Source: JAPOXR01 sp963664715 (lineage in GTDB: Bacteria > Pseudomonadota > Alphaproteobacteria > Rhodobacterales > Rhodobacteraceae). Taken from it: DNA of 64,000 bases. The notes below the pieces were generated by a model, which worked only from the letters and a program-made list of their open reading frames with translations, had not been told where the DNA came from and made no database searches. A program made the position numbers and the translations under genes. Shown piece by piece: positions 53,022-61,192 of this stretch. The stretch's first letter is position 1. Each line of letters opens with the position of its first letter. The stretch covers positions 620,001-684,000 of the forward strand of contig CAXXUY010000001.1 of assembly GCA_963664715.2 (NCBI GenBank). Reading direction: 5' to 3'.

Positions 53022-53035
53022 CAGGGGGCGTCCAT
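53022..53035 (-). repeat. Right subterminal inverted repeat of the IS
   Basis: CAGGGGGCGTCCAT, perfect complement of 51660-51673. A near copy (ATGGACGCTCCCT, 12 of 13) also lies at the transposase start codon (52953-52965). Confidence 0.7.
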
Positions 53036-53082
53036 CCCATCAATTCTGGATCCTGCGATGATGTGGCAATCGCCACGGATCA

Positions 53083-53850
53083 TCAGGCGAATTGCTCCCT
53101 GATCAGCCTCTCGCTGAGTCCGTGACCTTGATCGAACAGGATTCGATGCTGGATCGATGAGTCGCTCTCCACCAAAACGGACACGACGTCCCTAGCGGAA
53201 TTGCCATCCGCATCGGCCATGACAGGTCGTCTCTTGGGTTCTAGGATCTCGAAGCTGACCTTGGCCGACTTGGGCAGAATTGCCCCCCTCCAGCGACGCG
53301 GACGGTATGCGGCAACCGGAGTCAGCGCCAGTACGTCCGACCCGATCGGAAGGATCGGGCCGTGTGCCGAGTAATTGTACGCGGTTGATCCCGCCGGCGT
53401 AGAAACCATGGCGCCGTCGCAGATCAACTCCTCAAGGCGCGTGCGTCCGTCGACAGTGATCCTCAATGATGCCGCCTGCGGTCCTTCCCGAAGCAGTGCA
53501 ACCTCGTTGATCGCCAGGGCATTGTGAGTCTCGCCCCGTCCGTTGACGGCGGTCATTGCCAACGGGTTGATGATCTCCTCTTCTGCCTGCGCCAACCGTT
53601 CGATCAGCCCCTTGTCCGAATAGTCGTTCATGAGAAAGCCGACCGTGCCCCTGTTCATTCCGTAGACGGGAAGGTCGAGTTTCCTCGTGAATTGCAGGAC
53701 GTTCAGCATGAAACCGTCACCACCGAGGGCAATAACGACGTCGGCTTCGGTTTCCGGGTGATCCCCGTAGATGCCGATCAGGTGCTCGCGCGACGAACGG
53801 GCAATCTCGACATCGCTTGCCAGGAAGCGTGGTCTGCTGAAGGACGGCAT
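53083..53850 (-). CDS. nadK: NAD kinase
   Basis: 255-residue cytoplasmic kinase that phosphorylates NAD to NADP. The GGDG motif is in VIALGGDGFMLNVLQF, then YGMNRGTVGFLMNDY and STPAGSTAYNYSAHGPIL, followed by PRRWRGAILP. Full length for the alphaproteobacterial type. It is transcribed leftward toward the IS, which ends about 50 bases after the stop. Confidence 0.95.
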   Translation of the reverse strand: MPSFSRPRFLASDVEIARSSREHLIGIYGDHPETEADVVIALGGDGFMLNVLQFTRKLDLPVYGMNRGTVGFLMNDYSDKGLIERLAQAEEEIINPLAMTAVNGRGETHNALAINEVALLREGPQAASLRITVDGRTRLEELICDGAMVSTPAGSTAYNYSAHGPILPIGSDVLALTPVAAYRPRRWRGAILPKSAKVSFEILEPKRRPVMADADGNSARDVVSVLVESDSSIQHRILFDQGHGLSERLIREQFA

Positions 53851-54180
53851 GAATTCACTGGATCGAAACTGGGTGGTCCTGTGCGGAATTGCCCCTTTTT
53901 GGCTGGCTGACGCGGAGCCGGGTCACCCGCCGATCAATCGTCGCCAAGAATGCTGGCAAATGCAAGGGCAATTCCGCCTGCATCGCGGTGTTGCCGGGGA
54001 CCTGCCCGCGTTTACCGGACTCTGGCGCGCTGAAAGGCAGCGCAGCATTCCGGTTTTCTCCGGCAGGAGTGCCAGAATCTTCAGGACACACTCCGCCAGT
54101 ACAGATTCTGAACTTGCATCGCGTGTGAAACGAATATCCAAGGCGACGGAGTCGAATCCTGCCAACGCGCGGAGTTGAAA
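53851..54180. other. Divergent nadK-glyA intergenic region
   Basis: About 330 bases with both promoters. No riboswitch or RNA gene was recognised; the GGAG ribosome site for glyA ends 7 nt before the ATG at 54181. Confidence 0.4.
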
Positions 54181-55476
54181 ATGGATCAAGTTTCGAACCT
54201 GGACAGCTTTTTCGGGCAAGGCCTCGCCGAGGTCGATCCGGAGGTTTTCGCAGCCATTCGTTCTGAACTGGGACGCCAGCGCGACGAAATAGAACTGATT
54301 GCTTCCGAGAACATCGTATCGAGGGCGGTTCTGGAGGCGCAGGGATCGGTGATGACCAACAAGTATGCCGAGGGATATCCGGGGCGGCGCTATTACGGGG
54401 GCTGCGAACATGTGGACCAGGCAGAGGCCTTGGCGATTTCACGCGCAAGGGATCTGTTCGGGTGCGAATTCGCGAACGTGCAGCCGCATTCAGGTAGCCA
54501 GGCCAACCAGGGTGTCTTCAACGCGCTGCTTGCCCCGGGTGATACCATTCTCGGAATGAACCTGGCTTCGGGCGGACACCTGACGCACGGCGCCCGTCCC
54601 AACCAGTCGGGCAAGTGGTTCAACGCGGTGCAGTACGGGGTGAGACGGCAGGACTGCAACATCGACTATGAACAGGTCGAGGAACTGGCTGAAGAGCACA
54701 GGCCGAAACTGATCATTGCAGGCGGCTCTGCAGTTCCGAGACAGATGGACTTCGCGAGATTTCGCAGGATCGCGGATCAGGTCGGCGCCTGGTTTCTCGT
54801 TGACATGGCCCATTTCGCCGGGCTTGTCGCAGGTGGCGTGCATCCCTCGCCATTTCCCCATGCTCATGTCGCAACGGCGACAACCCACAAGACATTGCGC
54901 GGGCCCCGCGGCGGTCTGATCGTCACCAATGACGAACCGGTCATCAAGAAGGTCAACTCGGCGATTTTTCCCGGTATCCAGGGTGGCCCTCTCATGCATG
55001 CAATTGCGGCAAAGGCCGTGGCGTTTGGAGAAGCGCTCACCCCCGAATACAGGGTCTACACAAAGCGAGTCGTCGAAAACGCAACCGCGCTATCGGACAC
55101 GCTCGTGTCTGGCGGCCTGGACGTTGTCACCGGCGGAACGGACACGCATGTCATGCTTGTTGATCTCAGGCCCATGGGAGTCACCGGTGTCGATGCCGAG
55201 CAGGCTCTCGGCAGGAGTGGAATCACCTGCAACAAGAACGGAATTCCCTTTGACACGCAAAAACCGACCGTCACGTCGGGAATCCGCCTGGGTACCCCGG
55301 CCTGCACCACGCGAGGGTTCGGTGTTGAAGAATTCAGGCAGGTTGGCTTGATGATAGCGGATGTCATCTCGGGACTTGCTGCGAATGGCATGCAGGACAA
55401 CGGACGGGTCGAGGGTGAAGTCCGCTTCCGGGTTTCAGAACTCTGCGAACGGTTTCCTGTATATCCCTGCATGTAG
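54181..55476 (+). CDS. glyA: Serine hydroxymethyltransferase
   Basis: 431-residue PLP enzyme interconverting serine and glycine with tetrahydrofolate. The PLP lysine lies in TATTHKTLRGPRGG; other landmarks are IELIASENIVSRAV, NKYAEGYPGRRYYGG and VQPHSGSQANQGVFNALL. ATG at 54181 follows GGAGTTGAAA; the ORF could also start at a TTG two codons earlier. Intact. Confidence 0.97.
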   Translation: MDQVSNLDSFFGQGLAEVDPEVFAAIRSELGRQRDEIELIASENIVSRAVLEAQGSVMTNKYAEGYPGRRYYGGCEHVDQAEALAISRARDLFGCEFANVQPHSGSQANQGVFNALLAPGDTILGMNLASGGHLTHGARPNQSGKWFNAVQYGVRRQDCNIDYEQVEELAEEHRPKLIIAGGSAVPRQMDFARFRRIADQVGAWFLVDMAHFAGLVAGGVHPSPFPHAHVATATTHKTLRGPRGGLIVTNDEPVIKKVNSAIFPGIQGGPLMHAIAAKAVAFGEALTPEYRVYTKRVVENATALSDTLVSGGLDVVTGGTDTHVMLVDLRPMGVTGVDAEQALGRSGITCNKNGIPFDTQKPTVTSGIRLGTPACTTRGFGVEEFRQVGLMIADVISGLAANGMQDNGRVEGEVRFRVSELCERFPVYPCM

Positions 55477-55734
55477 CCAGCGCCGGGATGTCGAAGGTTT
55501 GGCGGCGGGGCGACCGGAGAATCCGGCCGGACAAGTGGTCAGATTGACCCGCAATGCCATCGGCACGACCTCCAGAGGCTGCCCTGTGCAGGGAATGGCA
55601 GGTTCAGTCAGATCGCGCACTCAACGATGCGTGCCGCGGGGGGCCACCAATAGAAGTTGAACAGCGGGCGGAAATTCAATAGGTTCCCCAGCGCTGCAGC
55701 AAGTCTGCATGAATGAAGCCAGACAGGAGCAAGT

Positions 55735-55953
55735 ATGCCTAAGGAAGAAATGCTCGAATTCTCCGGTGTCGTGAAAGAAGTCCTGCCAAATGCGACATTC
55801 CGGGTCGAGCTGGATACCGGGCATCAGATAATCGCTCATACGGCAGGCAAGATGCGAAAGAACAGAATCAGGGTATTAGCCGGGGACAGGGTCCAGGTTG
55901 AAATGACCCCCTATGACCTGACCAAGGGCCGGATCAACTACCGGTTCAAGTAG
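55735..55953 (+). CDS. infA: Translation initiation factor IF-1
   Basis: 72-residue S1-domain protein that binds the 30S A-site. The whole sequence is the family (KEEMLEFSGVVKEVLPNATF, then GHQIIAHTAGKMRKNRIRVL and PYDLTKGRINYRFK). It heads infA-maf-RNase E/G-yacG, which in related genomes follows the phosphatase gene of the murA block. Three bases separate it from maf. Confidence 0.98.
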   Translation: MPKEEMLEFSGVVKEVLPNATFRVELDTGHQIIAHTAGKMRKNRIRVLAGDRVQVEMTPYDLTKGRINYRFK

Positions 55954-55956
55954 GCC

Positions 55957-56532
55957 ATGCGCCTGCTACTGGCTTCCGCCAGCCCCCGGCGGCTGGAGTT
56001 GCTGGCTCAGATTGGAATCGTCCCGGACGAGATCCGCCCCGCGGAGGTCGACGAAACGCCGAGACAGGGCGAACTGCCTCGACAGTATTGCCGGCGGATG
56101 GCGCTGGAGAAATCCCTGTCAATCGAGCCAGGAGATGGTCAATTGGTGCTGGCTGCCGACACCATCGTCGCGCTTGGCCGCTCGGTCCTCGGCAAGCCGG
56201 TTGGCGAGGAGGAGGCCGGGATGTACCTGCGTCGCCTCTCGGGCCGGCGCCACCGGGTCGTCACTGCCATAGCGCTGGCCGCACCTGGCAAGCTGCTTCA
56301 GCGTGAAGTCGTGTCGATCGTCAGGATGAAGAGGCTGACGCCGAATGAGATCGCGGAGTATCTGCAGAGCGGCGAATGGAGAGGCAAGGCTGGGGGGTAC
56401 GGCATCCAGGGTGCTGCCAGCGCCTTCATACCGTGGATCAGCGGTTCCTATTCTTCGATAGCAGGTCTGCCGCTTGCCGAGACCTCCGGTCTGTTGCGGG
56501 CGGCGGGATACACAGTGCGGTGCGGAAGGTGA
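55957..56532 (+). CDS. maf: Maf-like nucleoside triphosphate pyrophosphatase
   Basis: 191-residue house-cleaning pyrophosphatase. Family motifs: LLLASASPRRLELLAQIG at the N-terminus, VLAADTIVALG, and GGYGIQGAASAFIPWISGSY near the C-terminus. It ends with GTGA, overlapping the RNase E/G start. Confidence 0.93.
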   Translation: MRLLLASASPRRLELLAQIGIVPDEIRPAEVDETPRQGELPRQYCRRMALEKSLSIEPGDGQLVLAADTIVALGRSVLGKPVGEEEAGMYLRRLSGRRHRVVTAIALAAPGKLLQREVVSIVRMKRLTPNEIAEYLQSGEWRGKAGGYGIQGAASAFIPWISGSYSSIAGLPLAETSGLLRAAGYTVRCGR

Positions 56533-57581
56533 AGGGTGAACTGGCGGTCATTGACCGGGTGGGCGGACGTGACGTGGCTGCGCGTCTGATTGATGGCCAG
56601 CTGGAAGACCTGTTGTTCGACCCGCTGCCGGAGGATGGACCTGCGCCGGGCACGATCCTGCGTGCCGTGGTCAGACGGCGGTTGCCTGGGCAGGGGGCAT
56701 GTATCGTGCGGCTGCCTGACGGTTCCGCAGGGTACTGGAAGAGGTCGGGAGAAGCGGAGGAAGGAAGTTCAGCTCTGTTGCAGGTCACCGGGTTTGCCGA
56801 AGTCGGCAAGGCTGTCCCGGTCAGCGATCGAATCTCGATTGCCGGAAAGCTTGCGATCATCATGCCGGGCAGGACAGGCGTGTTTGCCTCACGGGCGTTG
56901 CCTGAAGATACCCGCACGCAGCAGTTGAAGGAATTGGCAGGATCTGCGCTTGCAGCAGCGGGAATCAGAGCACAACTGGTTTTGCGGACGGCCAGCGCAA
57001 CTGCTGAGGATCTGGACATTGGTGACGAAATCGACCAGCTTCTGGAGAGTTGCTGCATGGTGCTGTCCCGTCATGCCGGATCAACTCCCGCCGTCCTGCG
57101 GGAAGCGGATGGCTGTCGTCTGGTTGCCCGGCGAGAATGGCTTGGCAGTAGAGGATCCGCAGTGGACGATGTCGAAGATTCGTTTGACCGGCATGGGGTA
57201 CATGACCTCATCCGGCCGTATCAGCGCCCTCGCGTAGATCTCCCGGGCGGTGGTTTTGCCATGCTGGAGCCGACAAGCGCATTCACGGCGGTGGATGTCA
57301 ACACGGGTTCAGACGCCAGCAGGGGGGCGGGACTGACTGCGAACCTCCAGCTTGTGGCGTGCCTGCCCCGCCAGTTGAGGATCAGGGGGCTGGGAGGACA
57401 GATTGTGACGGACTTCGCACCGATTGCACGAAGATTTCGAACTCGGGTTGAGGAAGCCCTGTCGGGTGCATTTTCCGAAGACCGGATATCGACGACACTG
57501 GTAGGATGGACCGGACTCGGGCACTTCGAGCTCCATAGGCGCAGGGAGCGTATTCCTCTTGCGCGGGCGCTGCCGGAATGA
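56529..57581 (+). CDS. RNase E/G family protein (short)
   Basis: 350-residue ribonuclease E/G-type protein. The catalytic core has FTAVDVNTGSDASRG with the Asp pair, QLRIRGLGGQIVTDFAPI and the final region GHFELHRRRERIPLARAL. It lacks the long C-terminal scaffold of RNase E and the zinc-link. Start at GTG (VKGELAVIDRV), overlapping the maf stop; the ORF open from 56376 is not needed. The stop overlaps the yacG ATG. Confidence 0.88.
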   Translation: MKGELAVIDRVGGRDVAARLIDGQLEDLLFDPLPEDGPAPGTILRAVVRRRLPGQGACIVRLPDGSAGYWKRSGEAEEGSSALLQVTGFAEVGKAVPVSDRISIAGKLAIIMPGRTGVFASRALPEDTRTQQLKELAGSALAAAGIRAQLVLRTASATAEDLDIGDEIDQLLESCCMVLSRHAGSTPAVLREADGCRLVARREWLGSRGSAVDDVEDSFDRHGVHDLIRPYQRPRVDLPGGGFAMLEPTSAFTAVDVNTGSDASRGAGLTANLQLVACLPRQLRIRGLGGQIVTDFAPIARRFRTRVEEALSGAFSEDRISTTLVGWTGLGHFELHRRRERIPLARALPE

Positions 57582-57751
57582 GTTGCCCGATCTGCGGAAA
57601 GGACACGTCGAATCGTTATGTGCCGTTCTGTTCACGACGCTGTGCGGATGTCGACCTGGAACGCTGGCTGTCGGGCAAATACTCGATACCAGGTTCTGCG
57701 GAAGAGGACGCCGGAAACGAGGCGGAGCCGGACAACGACCTGCCGAACTAA
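57578..57751 (+). CDS. yacG: Zinc-binding DNA gyrase inhibitor YacG
   Basis: 57-residue protein with a four-cysteine zinc site: CPIC near the start and CSRRC 12 residues later, followed by ADVDLERWLSGKYSIPG and an acidic tail. This is the YacG (DUF329) layout, which inhibits gyrase in E. coli. ATG overlaps the RNase E/G stop (ATGA). It precedes tRNA-Phe, as in many alphaproteobacteria. Confidence 0.93.
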   Translation: MSCPICGKDTSNRYVPFCSRRCADVDLERWLSGKYSIPGSAEEDAGNEAEPDNDLPN

Positions 57752-57806
57752 TTTTCAAGCTGCCTATGGACAGTGTAATTGCTCTGCCTTAGTGAGGCTT
57801 GCTGGC

Positions 57807-57881
57807 GCCTGGGTAGCTCAGTGGTAGAGCAGTGGACTGAAAATCCTCGTGTCGGTGGTTCGATCCCGCCCCCAGGCACCA
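57807..57881 (+). tRNA. tRNA-Phe (GAA)
   Basis: 75-nt cloverleaf with encoded CCA. Acceptor GCCTGGG pairs with CCCAGGC; D-arm GTAGCTCAGTGGTAGAG; the anticodon loop CTGAAAA gives GAA; T-arm GGTGGTTCGATCCCGCC. Ends the infA-yacG block. Confidence 0.97.
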
Positions 57882-58489
57882 CCAAAAGATTCCCCAGAAT
57901 CAATAACTTGAAGAGATCCTGTCATTTGGCATGCTTTGCTGGGTACGCAAGAGTGCCCAAACGAGGCGCCGGTGCGGATCACGGCAACGGAAATCATGCA
58001 CCTCCACGCATTTCCCGGCACTATCGGTATGATGTGTGGGAAAGGTTTTCACATGACATTTCTGGCAAATGCCTATGCTGTTGAACGGGTGAACCCGAGA
58101 GTCCGCATTGGCACCGACGGCCCGAATACATGCGAATTTCTGAATTCTCGTGACGCCGGAACCATTCCCGCATGGCACGGGTTCGTGCGCTCGACTTGTA
58201 TCCCTCGCACGACCATCCGCGGTGCCCGTTGCCCGCGCCGGATTCAATCGCAGTGCAAGACCGCGTGACACGTTAGGAAACCTGGAATTGCCGTCGGGTA
58301 AGGCTGTACCAGGTTACCGCGAGCGAGCGGATTCGAGCGCTCGAGATCAGGGACTTGCATGCCCTGGACTTGGGGAACGCAGGGCAGGCTTGAGAAAGAA
58401 CCATCGGCCGGGTACAGGGCCGCATCCAGGAGGGCAGGTCTGTCCGGTATGACCAAGACACCTAGCGTACACGACAGGGGGATGCTGTC
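57882..58489. other. Long intergenic region after tRNA-Phe
   Basis: About 610 bases without a convincing gene. Several short ORFs cross it (the longest about 110 codons) but have no ribosome site or recognisable pattern. I found no repeat of the tRNA 3' end. It separates housekeeping genes from the NTF2-like/ABC cluster, so it may mark the edge of an acquired segment. Confidence 0.4.
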
Positions 58490-59494
58490 ATGACTGATCT
58501 TTCGACTGCGAAGAACCTGGTCCATGATCATTATGCCGCGCTGGATGGAGCGTCATGCACCGGGCTAGTAGCTGCGTTGGCCAAACATTGCTCCGCGGAC
58601 TGCAAATTCAGTTTCGTGCACCCTTTCAACGAAGTTGTCGGGCCGCCGGCGGCTGCCGAGACCTTCTGGAGACCTCTATGGCGGTCATTTGCTCCTCTTC
58701 AGCGGCGCCAGGATGTTTTTATGGCCGGATACAATCGTCTGGATGGCGGCGCCTCGACCTGGGTCGTTTCGATGGGTCATTTGCTCGGATTGTTCGACGA
58801 ACCATTTCTGGGGATGCGTCCGAACAGGCAGGCTGTCATGCTCAGATATGTCGAGTTCAACTGTGTCGAGTCAGACAGGATCGTCGATTCCACGCTGTTC
58901 CTCGACATCATGAATCTCATGGCGCAGGTCGGGGCGGAGGTGATGCCGCCGTCAACCGCGTCGACAATTGTGACGCCCGGCCCGCGTACCCATGATGGAC
59001 TGCTGTTCCGCGATCAACCGCCCGAAGAGGGACAGAAGACACTTGACCTGTTCGTTCGAATGATCGACCGCCTGCTTGCCGCAAAGGTTCAGACCAGGAG
59101 ATCGGACCTATCGCTCGACTGGACGGAGGACATGATTTGGTGGGGTCCCGGGGGAATCGGGGCACCCTATACCCAGTCCCGGTATCTGGAGCAGCACTGC
59201 TTGCCTTTTGAACAAGGCCTCGAGTGGGGCGAATTCTTCGGGCACCGGATGGAAATCGGCGAGGGACATTATGGCGGTTTCTTCGGATGGCCGACCTTCG
59301 ATGTCCGCTCCCGCGGCGGATATATCGGGCTGGCTCCTGCCTCTGACAAGAAGGCGGGGATGCGTGTCGTTGACATATACCGCCGCGAAGGCGACAAGCT
59401 TGCCGAGAACTGGAATTTCATTGATCACCTGCATTTCCTTGACCAGTTGGGCGTGGATCTCGTTGCCCGGCAACGTGTGCTGACCGGGCTTTGA
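58490..59494 (+). CDS. Tandem NTF2/SnoaL-like domain protein A
   Basis: 334-residue protein made of two NTF2-like halves. The first has FVHPFNEVVGPPAAAETFW and STWVVSMGHLLGLFDEPFLG; the second begins after PGPRTHDGLL and has DMIWWGPGGIGAPYTQSRYL and GEGHYGGFFGWPTFDV. The same motifs recur in the partial gene at 63118. SnoaL/NTF2 folds act as isomerases, cyclases, dehydratases or ligand binders; none of these can be assigned. ATG follows AGGGGGATG. It precedes the ABC importer genes and probably belongs with them. Confidence 0.75.
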   Translation: MTDLSTAKNLVHDHYAALDGASCTGLVAALAKHCSADCKFSFVHPFNEVVGPPAAAETFWRPLWRSFAPLQRRQDVFMAGYNRLDGGASTWVVSMGHLLGLFDEPFLGMRPNRQAVMLRYVEFNCVESDRIVDSTLFLDIMNLMAQVGAEVMPPSTASTIVTPGPRTHDGLLFRDQPPEEGQKTLDLFVRMIDRLLAAKVQTRRSDLSLDWTEDMIWWGPGGIGAPYTQSRYLEQHCLPFEQGLEWGEFFGHRMEIGEGHYGGFFGWPTFDVRSRGGYIGLAPASDKKAGMRVVDIYRREGDKLAENWNFIDHLHFLDQLGVDLVARQRVLTGL

Positions 59495-59902
59495 GGGCAC
59501 GAGATAGGTCCCTGCCTCATTTGGCGCTCTGATTCTGCTTGGCAGGCAGGGCAGAATGAAGAATTTGGAAGTTTCCAGGATGGTTGAGCGATGGGATGCG
59601 CCCCCCTCCGCTACGATTCCGGTTGTTGGATTCTGCGCTTTCCCGGTGCGACTCCAATCCAACTGACGATTTCCACGGATGACTCCCCTTCAGGCTTTGC
59701 CAAAGCTGACGCCGCAGTGGCAAGATGCGGAGGCGTCGGGCAGGTGACCTGGTCAACTCAGCCCTGAATGGATGTTTTACAATTCCACTGGATTCGACTA
59801 CGGTTCTTGCATACGATTGCAAGATAACGCTCGAACAATTGCTCCACCCCACTGCTGAGTGGAAGACGGGGACAATTCAACAGGAAAACTGGAGGAAATG
59901 AC
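59495..59902. other. Promoter region of the ABC importer
   Basis: About 410 bases without a gene, containing the 18-bp dyad at 59806-59823 and a strong ribosome site (GGAGGAAA) before the GTG at 59903. Nothing else recognisable. Confidence 0.45.
59806..59823 (+). promoter_or_regulatory. 18-bp dyad, candidate operator of the sugar importer
   Basis: CTTGCA and TGCAAG form perfect arms around TACGAT, about 80 nt upstream of the binding-protein start. LacI/GntR-type operators have this form and place. No regulator gene lies within the window on this side. Confidence 0.45.
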
Positions 59903-61141
59903 GTGAACAAAATTGCTCGACTAACCATTACATCGGCCGCAGTGGCGCTCTATTCGGGCACTGCATTTGCCGGATGCGGCATCTCGGGCGGAAATGTCAG
60001 CGTGCTGGCAAATGATTTTCCGGCCCTGCACGCGGTGGTTTCCATGGCGGAAGAGTGCGCCGGCGACGGAGTGACGTTCGCCAAGAACCACACGGCCGAA
60101 CATCGCAACATCCAGGTCGCGGCGCTGACGGCAAACCCGGCGGAATATTCCTCGGTCATCATCGCCAACTCTTCTGTCGTACCGCTCCTGAACAATGACC
60201 TGATCCGACCCTTGGACGACCTGGTCGCCAAGCATGGCAGCCACCTGGGCAAGAACCAGCTGATTACAATCGACGGCAGGATCATGGCGATTGCATTCAT
60301 GGCAAATGCCCAGCACCTCGTGGTTCGCCAGGATATTCTTGACGAGGTCGGCAGGTCCGCTCCCACGACTTACGAAGAAGTGCTCGAGGTGGCCGCGGCG
60401 ATTCGCGACGCTGGTATCATGGAATACCCATTTGCAATGCTCACCAAGTCCGACTGGAACCTGGGTGAGGAATTCGTGAACATGTACATTGGCCATGGCG
60501 GACAGTTCTTCAAGGAAGGAACCGCCGAGCCAGCTGTAAACAACGAGACCGGCGTGGCGACGCTCAACATGCTGAAATCGCTGATGGAATATTCCAATCC
60601 TGATTTCCTGACCTACAACACAGCCACTGTCGCCCCGATCTGGGAAGCTGGCAATCTGGCGATGGCCGAGATGTGGGGCTCATCGATGGGACAGCTGATC
60701 GACGATGAGGGCTCAACGCCCGAGATCGCGGGCAACACCGTACCAGTCGGCGCGCCAACCGTTGCAGGGGGATCAACGCCGTCTTCCACGCTCTGGTGGG
60801 ATGGCTTCACCATCGCCAAGAACATCTCCGACGAAGACGCCGAGGCATCCTTCATCGCGATGGTGAACGGGATTTCCGACGACATGGTGATGGCCAACAA
60901 CGACAAGGCCGTATGGCTGTCGGCAGCTTACCAGCCCGGCAAGGCCGCCGCGGGAATTGCCGCAGTCGCGGCAATGGGCGCCGAACCCTATCCAATGCTA
61001 CCTTACATGGGTCTCCTGCATGCCTCGTTTTTCGAGGAGTTGCCGGACTTCCTGCAGGGCAATGAGAGTGCGGAACAAACGCTGGCTGATATCGAGGCCT
61101 CCTATATCGCCAAGGCGAAGGAGGAGGGCTTCTTGCAGTAA
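59903..61141 (+). CDS. Extracellular solute-binding protein, family 1 (sugar ABC importer)
   Basis: 412-residue periplasmic binding protein of the MalE-like family 1. Signal peptide about 1-23 (IARLTITSAAVALYSGTAFA, cut before GCG). The mature part has EVAAAIRDAGIMEYPFAML and SSTLWWDGFTIAKNISDEDA, as in sugar/glycerol-phosphate binders. GTG start with GGAGGAAA. It is followed by two permease genes; a stem-loop lies between. Ligand unknown. Confidence 0.92.
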   Translation: MNKIARLTITSAAVALYSGTAFAGCGISGGNVSVLANDFPALHAVVSMAEECAGDGVTFAKNHTAEHRNIQVAALTANPAEYSSVIIANSSVVPLLNNDLIRPLDDLVAKHGSHLGKNQLITIDGRIMAIAFMANAQHLVVRQDILDEVGRSAPTTYEEVLEVAAAIRDAGIMEYPFAMLTKSDWNLGEEFVNMYIGHGGQFFKEGTAEPAVNNETGVATLNMLKSLMEYSNPDFLTYNTATVAPIWEAGNLAMAEMWGSSMGQLIDDEGSTPEIAGNTVPVGAPTVAGGSTPSSTLWWDGFTIAKNISDEDAEASFIAMVNGISDDMVMANNDKAVWLSAAYQPGKAAAGIAAVAAMGAEPYPMLPYMGLLHASFFEELPDFLQGNESAEQTLADIEASYIAKAKEEGFLQ

Positions 61142-61151
61142 GCTTTCCGAC

Positions 61152-61171
61152 GCGGGGCCTCCGGGCCCCGC
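61152..61171 (+). other. Intercistronic stem-loop after the binding-protein gene
   Basis: GCGGGGCC and GGCCCCGC pair perfectly (8 bp) around a TCCG tetraloop, 10 nt after the binding-protein stop and before the permease. There is no T-run. The same arrangement occurs in the other importer of this window (377-401). Confidence 0.65.
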
Positions 61172-61192
61172 TGAACCTATCGGATACTGCCC

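Larger units (their letters stand above)
51660..53035 (-). mobile_element. IS110-family (IS1111-like) insertion sequence
   Basis: A 14-bp perfect inverted repeat (ATGGACGCCCCCTG at 51660-51673 and its complement at 53022-53035) brackets a DEDD transposase gene. The true ends lie probably a few bases outside, as IS1111 elements have subterminal repeats and make no target duplication. The noncoding stretch downstream of the transposase (about 250 nt) is long, as expected where a bridge RNA is encoded in IS1111 elements. It sits between the cupin-fusion gene and nadK without breaking either. Confidence 0.75.

Noticed and set aside
57936..58268. 110-codon ORF after tRNA-Phe
   Set aside because: No ribosome site, no family features and other open frames in the same GC-rich stretch.
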